Below, piece after piece: positions 1-5,702 of a DNA stretch of 6,397 nucleotides. Source of the DNA: Lysobacterales bacterium (GTDB lineage Bacteria; Pseudomonadota; Gammaproteobacteria; Xanthomonadales; SZUA-5); assembly GCA_024710675.1 (NCBI GenBank), contig JANJUH010000239.1, forward strand, positions 1-6,397, in the 5' to 3' direction. The notes beneath the pieces are model-generated. The model saw only the letters and a program-made list of their open reading frames with translations, was not told the origin of the DNA and did no database searches. Numbering within the stretch: the first letter of the stretch is position 1; each line of letters begins with the position of its first letter. The position numbers were made by a program, and so were the translations under genes.

Positions 1-140
1 TGCATCGTCGCGACGGCACCAGCAGCGAAGTCCCCGTGCGCTGCCGGCTCGACACCGCCGAGGAAGTCTCGATCTACGAGGCTGGCGGCGTGCTGCAGCG
101 CTTTGCGCAGGATTTTCTCGAGGCAAGGCGGGTGGCTTGA
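1..140 (+). CDS. acnD: AcnD, Fe/S-dependent 2-methylcitrate dehydratase, C-terminal end only
   Basis: Only the last 45 codons are present, read from base 3 to the TGA at 138-140; the rest lies left of the window. The peptide contains RCRLDTAEEVSIYEAGGVLQ followed by RFAQDFLEA, which I recognise as the extreme C-terminus of AcnD, an aconitase-like protein. The family dehydrates 2-methylcitrate in the methylcitrate cycle for propionate breakdown, and it needs PrpF as partner because its product is not the isomer that aconitase hydrates. prpF begins about 700 bases downstream on the same strand, which supports the call strongly. A general aconitase (AcnA) shares the fold, but this C-terminal wording together with the prpF neighbour favours AcnD. 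The Fe/S-binding cysteines are outside the window, so catalytic competence cannot be judged. Confidence 0.85.
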   Translation, partial: HRRDGTSSEVPVRCRLDTAEEVSIYEAGGVLQRFAQDFLEARRVA

Positions 141-150
141 GGGGGCGTGC

Positions 151-180
151 TTGTCGTAGGCAAGTTTCCCGCCCTATCCT
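151..180 (+). promoter_or_regulatory. Candidate sigma-70 promoter of parDE
   Basis: TTGTCG at 151-156 and TATCCT at 175-180 each match four of six consensus positions and are separated by 18 bases. Transcription would start just downstream, inside the palindrome at 181-203, which is where an autorepressor would be expected to bind. This is a by-eye prediction in GC-rich DNA and may be a chance match. The ATG of parD is at 223. Confidence 0.4.
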
Positions 181-203
181 TCATTGGCAATATTTGCCAA
201 TGA
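181..203. promoter_or_regulatory. 23-bp perfect palindrome, probable ParD operator
   Basis: Two perfect 10-base arms, TCATTGGCAA (181-190) and TTGCCAATGA (194-203), flank the spacer TAT. The site is AT-richer than its surroundings, ends 19 bases before the parD start codon and abuts the candidate -10 element. ParD-family antitoxins are ribbon-helix-helix DNA-binding proteins that repress their own operons by binding palindromes in the promoter, so this is the natural operator. The palindrome is seen directly; its role is inferred. A structural role in the mRNA leader is a less likely alternative. Confidence 0.7.
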
Positions 204-222
204 GGCAAGCGTAGTGGCCACG

Positions 223-453
223 ATGAACATCTCCCTGCCTGACGACCTCAAGGCCTTCGTCGATGCGCAGGTCGCCGAGCACGCCTATGGGTCGACCAGC
301 GAGTACCTGCGCGAGCTGATCCGCAAGCAGCGGGATCTTGCGAAGCTGCGCGCGATGTTGATCGAGGGTTTCGATTCCGGGGCCGGAGCGGTCGCCGACG
401 AGGCCTTTTTCGAAGAGTTGCGCGAGGTGGCGACGGGCAAGACCGCGCCGTGA
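223..453 (+). CDS. parD: ParD-family antitoxin (type II toxin-antitoxin)
   Basis: A 76-residue protein. Residues 1-45 have the ribbon-helix-helix form of ParD/CopG antitoxins: an N-terminal strand MNISLPDDLKAFV, then a helix, a turn at YGSTSEYLRELIRK and a second helix. The acidic C-terminal half (about residues 46-76, with IEGFDSGAGA and DEAFFEELREV) is the part that wraps and neutralises ParE in this family. I chose ATG 223 because family members begin at the MNISLP strand; an in-frame TTG at 184 would run the gene through the 181-203 palindrome and add 13 unmatched residues. The Shine-Dalgarno sequence is weak. The stop overlaps the toxin start (GTGA), so the two are probably translationally coupled. 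The protein should repress the pair from the upstream operator. Confidence 0.88.
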   Translation: MNISLPDDLKAFVDAQVAEHAYGSTSEYLRELIRKQRDLAKLRAMLIEGFDSGAGAVADEAFFEELREVATGKTAP

Positions 454-773
454 CAGGCAAGCGGGTCGTCCTGTCCGCCCGTGCGCGTCGCGATCTGCGC
501 GAGGCGACCGGTTGGTACCGACAGGAAGGCCGGGAGCCGCTCGCGTTACGCTGGGTACCCGCGGTGAAGCAGGCACTCGGCCACATCGGCGTGCATCCGA
601 ACGCCGGCTCGCCGCGCTACGCGATCGAATTGCAGATCGAAGGCATGCGCTGCTGGCCGGTCAAGGGATTTCCCTACCTGATCTTCTACCTCGAACGCGA
701 ACACCAGATCGACGTCGGTCGCGTACTCCACGGCCTGCGTGATGTGCCCACACGGATCGGTGAGACTCGATGA
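450..773 (+). CDS. parE: ParE/RelE-family toxin
   Basis: A 107-residue basic protein starting at GTG 450, four bases inside the end of parD. It follows the ParE plan: an N-terminal strand VVLSARARRDL, a helix with the aromatic pair in ATGWYRQEG, a second helix AVKQALGHIGVHPNAG, then SPRYAIELQIEGMRCWPVKG and FPYLIFYLEREHQIDVGRVLHGLRDV. The PYLIFY strand and the H-G-x-RD motif near the C-terminus are characteristic of the ParE/RelE superfamily. ParE members classically poison DNA gyrase, while RelE members cut mRNA; sequence alone does not settle the target, though the ParD partner favours the ParE side. The frame is intact and full length, so the module looks functional. No specific symbol beyond the family name can be defended. 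Confidence 0.87.
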   Translation: MTGKRVVLSARARRDLREATGWYRQEGREPLALRWVPAVKQALGHIGVHPNAGSPRYAIELQIEGMRCWPVKGFPYLIFYLEREHQIDVGRVLHGLRDVPTRIGETR

Positions 774-848
774 GCGCGCTTCGATCTGATGCGGCGAAAC
801 GGTTCCGCGTATCTCCAAGTCTCCCCATTTGATGCTCCTGGATAACCC

Positions 849-2030
849 ATGCCCCACCCACCCCAACTCCGCATCCCCGCCACCTATATGCGCGGCGGCA
901 CGTCCAAGGGCGTGTTCTTCCGGCTCGCCGACCTGCCCGAGGCCGCGCGCGTGCCCGGGCCTGCGCGCGATGCGCTGCTGATGCGCGGGATCGGTAGCCC
1001 TGACCCCTATGGCCAGCACACCGACGGCATGGGCGGCGCCACGAGCAGCACCAGCAAGTGCGTGATCATCGGACCGTCCTCGGTGCCCGGGCACGATGTC
1101 GACTATCTCTACGGCCAGGTCGCGATCGAGGAGGCCTTCGTCGACTGGTCCGGCAACTGCGGCAACCTGAGCGCCGCGGTGGGGCCCTTCGCGATCGCCA
1201 ACGGCTTCCTCGACCCGGCCCGTGTGCCGGCCGAGGGGATCTGCACGGTGCGGATCTGGCAGTCCAACATCGGCAAGACCATCGTGGCCCATGTGCCGAT
1301 GTGCGGCGGGCAGGTGCAGGAGACCGGGGACTTCGAGCTCGACGGCGTGACCTTCCCGGCCGCCGAGATCGCGCTCGAGTTCCTCGATCCGGCCGACGAT
1401 GACGGCGACGGCGGTTCGATGTTCCCGACCGGAAACCTGGTCGATGCGCTCGAGGTGCCCGGCATCGGCACGCTCGAGGCGACACTGATCAATGCCGGCA
1501 TCCCGACCGTGTTCGTCGACGCCGCAGCGATCGGCCTGACCGGCACCGAGTTGCAGCCGGCGATCAATGGCAACCCCGAGCGCCTGAAACTGTTCGAGGC
1601 CATCCGTACCGCCGGCGCACTGCGCATGGGCCTGATCAAGACGGCCGAGGAGGCCGCGACGCGGCAGCACACGCCGAAGGTCGCTTTCGTCTCCCCGCCC
1701 GCCGATTACGTGGCCAGCAGCGGTAAAGCCATCGCGGCCGCCGACATCGACCTCAATGTGCGCGCACTGTCGATGGGCAAGCTGCACCACGCGATGATGG
1801 GCACGGCCTCGGTGGCCATCGCCACCGCTGCCTCGGTGCCCGGCACTCTGGTCAACCGCGCCGCGGGTGGCGGCGCGCGCGAGGCGGTGCGCTTCGGCCA
1901 TCCCTCGGGCACGATGCGGGTCGGTGCCAAGGCGGAGCAGATCGACGGCCAGTGGACCGTCACCAAGGCGATCATGAGCCGCAGCGCGCGGGTGTTGATG
2001 GAGGGCTGGGTGAGGGTGCCGGTAGCGTAA
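849..2030 (+). CDS. prpF: PrpF, 2-methylaconitate cis-trans isomerase (AcnD partner)
   Basis: A 393-residue protein, the normal family length. It begins with the family hallmark PATYMRGGTSKGVFFRLADL (residues 10-29), followed by GSPDPYGQHTDGMGGATSST with SKCVIIG, and then VDWSGNCGNLSAAVGPFAI. PrpF isomerises the 2-methylaconitate made by AcnD so that it can be hydrated to 2-methylisocitrate; the fold is diaminopimelate-epimerase-like. From memory, the Shewanella enzyme relies on Lys73 and a nearby Cys107; here Lys70 (in STSKC) and Cys104 (in GNCGN) keep the same spacing. The C-terminal GHPSGTMRVGA is also family-typical. Its partner acnD ends about 700 bases upstream with parDE in between. 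I see no convincing promoter in 774-848 and only a weak Shine-Dalgarno (GGAT at 840-843). The stop TAA overlaps an ATG at 2030 by one base. Confidence 0.95.
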   Translation: MPHPPQLRIPATYMRGGTSKGVFFRLADLPEAARVPGPARDALLMRGIGSPDPYGQHTDGMGGATSSTSKCVIIGPSSVPGHDVDYLYGQVAIEEAFVDWSGNCGNLSAAVGPFAIANGFLDPARVPAEGICTVRIWQSNIGKTIVAHVPMCGGQVQETGDFELDGVTFPAAEIALEFLDPADDDGDGGSMFPTGNLVDALEVPGIGTLEATLINAGIPTVFVDAAAIGLTGTELQPAINGNPERLKLFEAIRTAGALRMGLIKTAEEAATRQHTPKVAFVSPPADYVASSGKAIAAADIDLNVRALSMGKLHHAMMGTASVAIATAASVPGTLVNRAAGGGAREAVRFGHPSGTMRVGAKAEQIDGQWTVTKAIMSRSARVLMEGWVRVPVA

Positions 2031-2053
2031 TGACCATCGCGGGCCCGTGGCTT

Positions 2054-2116
2054 GCTTTCGCAGAAAGCCGCATGCGATCGTTCTCGTCATCTTTGGTCAC
2101 ATGGATGCAGTCCATG
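2054..2116 (+). other. Two short hairpins around the start choices of the TonB-domain gene
   Basis: GCTTTC (2054-2059) and GAAAGC (2063-2068) form a perfect 6-bp stem with a 3-base loop just before an in-frame ATG at 2072. CATGGA (2100-2105) and TCCATG (2111-2116) form a second perfect 6-bp stem with a 5-base loop that spans the in-frame ATGs at 2105 and 2114. In mRNA either could mask initiation. Stems this short also arise by chance in GC-rich DNA, so no function is claimed. Confidence 0.3.
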
Positions 2117-3085
2117 CGCACGCTCCTTTGCGCGCTATTCCTGCTGGTTTTGCCCATGGCGTCGGTCGCAGACGGCAAGTCCGGTGCGACCGCGGTCGCC
2201 GGATTCACCGACACGGCGCTCGGTTTCGATCGCCTGCCCAAGGAGGGCGCGCGCTATCGCGATCTCGACTTCGAGGTTGCGGGAGGCGCTGATCCGCGCT
2301 GGAGCCCGTGGAACCCGCGCCACATGGAGATCGCGCGGGAGCGCGCCGAGCGGGCCGGCGCCGGCCTGCGCCGGCTGACCAATCTCCCCTATCTGCTTAG
2401 CCTGCGCGGAGATCGCGAGGGCGCCGAGGCGGGGCTGGCCAAGGCGCGCGCGCAGTACCCGGATTCGGTGGCGCTGCACTGGTCCGAGGGCTGGATCCGC
2501 CTGAACCTGCTGGATTTCGAGGGCGCGCTGGTGGCCTGGCAGCAAGCCGAGCGCCTGCATGGCGGCCAGCCCTTCTGGGTGCCGTACACCAAGGCGATCG
2601 CGCTGGTCGGTGTCGGTGACGATACGGCCGCGCTCGCCTGGTGGCAGGTGGCCCAGCGGGCGCTCGCGCCGGATCTCGACACGGCCACTGGCGCACGCCA
2701 GCGCTTTTCGCATTGGCGGGTCACCGAGAAGATCCTGCTTGAGGAACTGATCCAGTTCGCCTATCCGCGAAGCGCGCCGGCAGCGATCGTCGATGGCCGC
2801 GGATACCTGGAGATGACCCATGCCCCGGTCCCGATGTATCCCGTCGAACTGCTGCGCCAGGGCATCGAGGGCACCGTGCTGGTCAAGCTGAAGGTCGGTC
2901 AGAACGGCTTGCCCGGCCAGGTGCGCATCGAGCGCTCGTCGGGCTACCCGGCCTTCGACGAGGAGGCGCTGAAGGTGGCCAAGCTCGCCCGCTTCGAGCT
3001 GCCGCAAGGTGCGACCAAGCCCGTCTGGGCGTTGGTGCCGTATCGCTTCGCCGCGGCGGCTGGCGTTAGGGCGGCGGCGGAATGA
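2105..3085 (+). CDS. Secreted TPR-like protein with TonB C-terminal domain
   Basis: With this start the protein has 326 residues. A signal peptide (MQSMRTLLCALFLLVLPMA, then SVA before DG) predicts export to the periplasm with cleavage after residue 22. Residues about 92-190 form helical TPR-like repeats (SLRGDREGAEAGLAKARAQY; LDFEGALVAWQQAERL; GDDTAALAWWQVAQRAL). Residues about 244-322 are a TonB C-terminal domain: MYPVELLRQGIEGTVLVKLK, then the V-x-I-x-x-SSGYPAFDEEAL block and a final PYRF. Classical TonB links inner-membrane energy to outer-membrane receptors, but this protein lacks the proline-rich linker, and a cleaved signal would leave no anchor, so classical energy transduction is doubtful. 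In-frame ATGs also occur at 2030 (overlapping the prpF stop), 2072 and 2114. I prefer 2105 or 2114 because they place the hydrophobic core at the N-terminus; 2030 would allow coupling to prpF. The substrate or partner is unknown. Confidence 0.8.
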   Translation: MQSMRTLLCALFLLVLPMASVADGKSGATAVAGFTDTALGFDRLPKEGARYRDLDFEVAGGADPRWSPWNPRHMEIARERAERAGAGLRRLTNLPYLLSLRGDREGAEAGLAKARAQYPDSVALHWSEGWIRLNLLDFEGALVAWQQAERLHGGQPFWVPYTKAIALVGVGDDTAALAWWQVAQRALAPDLDTATGARQRFSHWRVTEKILLEELIQFAYPRSAPAAIVDGRGYLEMTHAPVPMYPVELLRQGIEGTVLVKLKVGQNGLPGQVRIERSSGYPAFDEEALKVAKLARFELPQGATKPVWALVPYRFAAAAGVRAAAE

Positions 3086-3197
3086 CCAGGGGAGCGCCAT
3101 CCCCTGCTGGCCATCGCGCCGACCGGGCGGCGGCAACGCGAGCGGACCTGCACGGACGATCGGTCGATCTTCGGAAATCTCTCGCGAGCCAGCCTGC

Positions 3198-3202
3198 AAG
3201 GA
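3198..3202 (+). promoter_or_regulatory. Ribosome binding site that fixes the propeller-gene start
   Basis: AAGGA lies 8 bases before ATG 3211 and is the best Shine-Dalgarno match near any start in this window. It favours 3211 over the in-frame ATG at 3082, which would put 43 non-hydrophobic residues in front of a clear signal peptide. The 125 bases between the previous stop (3085) and this start hold no promoter I can support. Confidence 0.65.
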
Positions 3203-3210
3203 CCCCCGTC

Positions 3211-5565
3211 ATGCCTGCATCGGGACGATTCCTCATCGCGCTCCTGCTGCTGTTCGCCCCGGCCATCGCCAGCGCCGGCGCCACGCCGCAGTGGAATGCG
3301 ACTTTCCTGGAAATGCACGGACCCACGGGACCGGTAGGGCCGATGGCGATCTGGGACGATGGCAGTGGGGAGGCCTTGTATGCCGCAGCGGGCACGAATG
3401 CCGGCCTCGGGTTTTTCAGCGCGGCCGGTGGCCTGAAGACACTGAACATCGCCCGTTGGAACGGAGTGGGTTGGTCTGCGCTGGGCGCGGGATTGAATGG
3501 GCCGCCGCAGGCTTTGGTCGCCTTTGGCGAATACCTGGTTGCCGGGGGTGCATTCGATCGCGCCGGTGAGGTTCCGGTGTCGGCGGTCGCTGCATGGGAC
3601 GGACGCCGTTGGCGTCCGATGGGCAGGGCGATGTACAACGTGGATGCATTGGCCATCCACGAGGGCATCTTGTACGCGGCGGGAACAATCATCCGCCCGG
3701 ACGGTGCTTTCGAATGGTCGGTGGCGCGCTGGGATGGTTCCGAATGGCGATCATTCTCCATGGCCCCGAATCAACCGGTTTTCGACCTGACCGTCTATCA
3801 GGGCAAGCTTGTTGCCGCCGGCAACTTCAGGGACATCGGCGGCATCGCGGCACGCTCTGTGGCTAACTGGAACGGCGCCCAATGGGCGCAAGTGGGCAGC
3901 AATGTTGGCGCAGTCCAGATGGTCCTGGCGCATGGGCAAGACTTGTACGCGACTGCATATCTCGCATCGTTCATCCCCGGCAGTCAGGGAAGGATCGGCC
4001 GCTTCGACGGGCAGGCATGGAATCCCATCGAGTTTTACACCACGCCCTACGCCCTCGCGGTCTACGCGGGGCAACTGCTGGTCGGAAGTGCACGCGGTGG
4101 CATCGTCACACCCGATTTGCCACCCTTCGGGACCCCGTGGCAGGGAGGCACCGACACCAGTGTCCGTTCGATGCTGGTCCACGAGGGGAGTCTGTTTGCA
4201 GGTGGAACTTTCGGAAAGGCGGGCCCGATCCTGGCCAACCGGATCGCGCGATTCGATGGCATGGGCTGGCAGCACCTGGGCGCCGGACTGGACGGCCCGA
4301 TCTTGAACTTCACCGAAGTCGACGGCGATCTAGTGATCGGCGGCCGCTTTCGCGGAGCCAGCGGCACGTTCTCCAGGGGCGTGCTGCGCTGGGACGGTCA
4401 GCAATGGACAGGGTTCGGAGAGGGATTCGGCAACGAGGTCTACGATCTGGCGCTTTACGGCGGCGCATTGGTCGCCACGGGTCCGCTCACTGGCGATCCG
4501 CAGTACAGCGCGGTCGTCCGCCGCTGGGATGGTCAGCAATGGCTCGCTCTCGGCACTGGCATGAACGACTATGTCAACGCCCTGGTCGAGCACGCGGGAC
4601 AACTGATCGCCGGTGGCTACTTCACCGTGGCCAGCGGAGTGACGGTGGACAAGGTGGCGGCCTGGGACGGTCAGCAGTGGGCCGCCATGGGTTCACCGCC
4701 GCTCGACCAGATCGCGGAACTGAAGGTCCACGGCGGCCAACTCTATGCGTTGGGTGAAGCGCAAACAGGAAGCACTGCCGTCGCCCGCTGGGACGGACAG
4801 ACCTGGACCTCCATGGGCCCCGCCGATCCGGTGTTCTGGATGCGTGCCGCGGCCTCTTTCGAAGGCGATCTGGTGGTTGGGGCCTATGCAAACTCGCAGT
4901 ATCCGGATTCGCCCCGGGTGCAAAGGCTGCGTGCAGGGGTCTGGGAGCCGATGGGTGTGCTCGACATCAACGTCAATTCGCTGGTCGTTCACGAGGGGCA
5001 GTTGTTCGCCGCCGGTTCGCGGCCCGATGGCGGCGATGTGGCAGTGATGCGCTGGAACGGCAGTGATTGGGAACCACACGGGGCGGCCGTCGATCTCGGT
5101 ATCGCGGCCTTGGGTGTGCACCAGGGCCAGTTACTGGCCGGCGGCAACTTCAGCCGCATCGGTGACCGCGCACTCCCCTTCATCGCCGCCTTCGGCCCGG
5201 CGCATGACACCACGGTCGAAATCGTCGGCGTGTCCGCCAGTCCGGCAGCGGCGGGACAGGCGGTGGAGTTCACGGTCGAGGTCACTGCCGCCATCGCGCC
5301 GGCGCGTGGGCATGTGACGATCACGGGTTCGCCGGGCGGCTCGTGCACGGACCTGACGCTGGACGTGCTCGACGGCACCCGCGCGCAGGCGCGGTGCAGC
5401 ATCTCGTGGCAGCAGGCCTGCAACCGCGAGATCGTCGCCGATTACGTCGGCGCGAGTAGCCAGGGCACGGTGTGGCAGTCCGCGCGCTCGGCACCGGTGG
5501 TGCTGCCGATGAGCGGCGCGCCGGTGTGCAGCGAGGTGACGATGTTTGGTGATGGGTTCGAGTGA
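3211..5565 (+). CDS. Secreted 14-blade beta-propeller protein with Ig-like domain and FGDGFE tail
   Basis: A 784-residue protein of unknown function. Residues 1-22 are a signal peptide ending AIASA before GAT. Residues about 35-665 hold fourteen tandem repeats of 41-46 residues; each has the pattern V-x-x-L-x-x-H-x-G-x-L-x-A-G-G-x-F and then hydrophobic-x-R-W-D/N-G-x-x-W-x-x-hydrophobic-G. The W/F anchor residues fall at about 83, 129, 174, 220, 265, 306, 348, 394, 439, 485, 527, 573, 615 and 661; the 6th, 12th and 14th copies are degenerate. This resembles kelch/Rax2-type propellers, which act as binding scaffolds rather than enzymes. Residues about 667-767 look like a bacterial Ig-like domain (VEFTVEV, GHVTITG). 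The protein ends VCSEVTMFGDGFE with no membrane helix and no basic cluster. All four cysteines of the mature protein (712, 729, 737, 773) lie after the propeller. It is likely cell-surface or extracellular, with ligand unknown. Confidence 0.85.
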   Translation: MPASGRFLIALLLLFAPAIASAGATPQWNATFLEMHGPTGPVGPMAIWDDGSGEALYAAAGTNAGLGFFSAAGGLKTLNIARWNGVGWSALGAGLNGPPQALVAFGEYLVAGGAFDRAGEVPVSAVAAWDGRRWRPMGRAMYNVDALAIHEGILYAAGTIIRPDGAFEWSVARWDGSEWRSFSMAPNQPVFDLTVYQGKLVAAGNFRDIGGIAARSVANWNGAQWAQVGSNVGAVQMVLAHGQDLYATAYLASFIPGSQGRIGRFDGQAWNPIEFYTTPYALAVYAGQLLVGSARGGIVTPDLPPFGTPWQGGTDTSVRSMLVHEGSLFAGGTFGKAGPILANRIARFDGMGWQHLGAGLDGPILNFTEVDGDLVIGGRFRGASGTFSRGVLRWDGQQWTGFGEGFGNEVYDLALYGGALVATGPLTGDPQYSAVVRRWDGQQWLALGTGMNDYVNALVEHAGQLIAGGYFTVASGVTVDKVAAWDGQQWAAMGSPPLDQIAELKVHGGQLYALGEAQTGSTAVARWDGQTWTSMGPADPVFWMRAAASFEGDLVVGAYANSQYPDSPRVQRLRAGVWEPMGVLDINVNSLVVHEGQLFAAGSRPDGGDVAVMRWNGSDWEPHGAAVDLGIAALGVHQGQLLAGGNFSRIGDRALPFIAAFGPAHDTTVEIVGVSASPAAAGQAVEFTVEVTAAIAPARGHVTITGSPGGSCTDLTLDVLDGTRAQARCSISWQQACNREIVADYVGASSQGTVWQSARSAPVVLPMSGAPVCSEVTMFGDGFE

Positions 5566-5631
5566 AGGGTTGGGTGGCACTCGCGGGAGCAACAGGGTTC
5601 GCTGATTGCGCCCGCAGGTCCCACAAGCCCT

Positions 5632-5702
5632 CGTAGGAGCGCCCTCTGGGCGCGATGCGGTCTGCGGCGAGGCCATTTTCGCGCCCAGAGGGCGCTCCTA
5701 CG
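5632..5702. repeat. REPIN: inverted pair of GTAG-type REP elements
   Basis: Two perfect 24-base arms (5632-5655 and 5679-5702) are exact reverse complements around a 23-base centre. Each arm is itself a hairpin headed by GTAG: GTAGGA, then GCGCCC-TCT-GGGCGC (5639-5653), and the mirror image GCGCCC-AGA-GGGCGC (5681-5695) on the other side. A 5' GTAG followed by a short palindrome defines REP sequences, including the SMAG elements of Stenotrophomonas; two in inverted order form a REPIN, which in known cases is mobilised by a RAYT (Y1-type) transposase encoded elsewhere. No RAYT gene is in the window. The element sits between two converging genes, where its long stem could slow or end transcription from both sides, although no T-run follows. 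It overlaps the last codon of hypF. Confidence 0.85.

Noticed and set aside
121..209. The heptamer AGGCAAG occurring at 121-127, 158-164 and 203-209.
   Set aside because: The first copy is inside acnD, spacing is irregular (37 and 45 bases), and seven bases are too few to call an operator repeat.
184..222. In-frame TTG start that would lengthen ParD by 13 residues.
   Set aside because: It would place coding sequence over the 181-203 palindrome, and ParD proteins begin at the MNISLP strand encoded from ATG 223.
791..808. GCGG...CCGC imperfect hairpin in the gap before prpF, considered as a terminator.
   Set aside because: The stem is short and mismatched and has no T-run; a terminator here would also cut off prpF.
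546..2090. A 514-codon open frame on the minus strand opposite parE and prpF.
   Set aside because: It is an antisense shadow of prpF in GC-rich DNA. Its translation is Arg/His/Gly-rich without any recognisable domain, and prpF on the other strand is a textbook match.
2135..3199. A 354-codon minus-strand frame opposite the TonB-domain gene.
   Set aside because: Its composition is low-complexity and it has no domain, while the plus strand encodes a signal peptide and a clear TonB C-terminal domain.
3082..3210. ATG 3082 overlapping the previous stop (ATGA), as the start of the propeller gene.
   Set aside because: It adds 43 polar, Arg-rich residues before an evident signal peptide; ATG 3211 has an AAGGA site at good spacing.
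5583..5614. GCGGG...CCCGC pairing just after the propeller gene, considered as its terminator.
   Set aside because: Only five pairs close a loop of about 20 bases, with no T-run; the REPIN downstream is the stronger structure.
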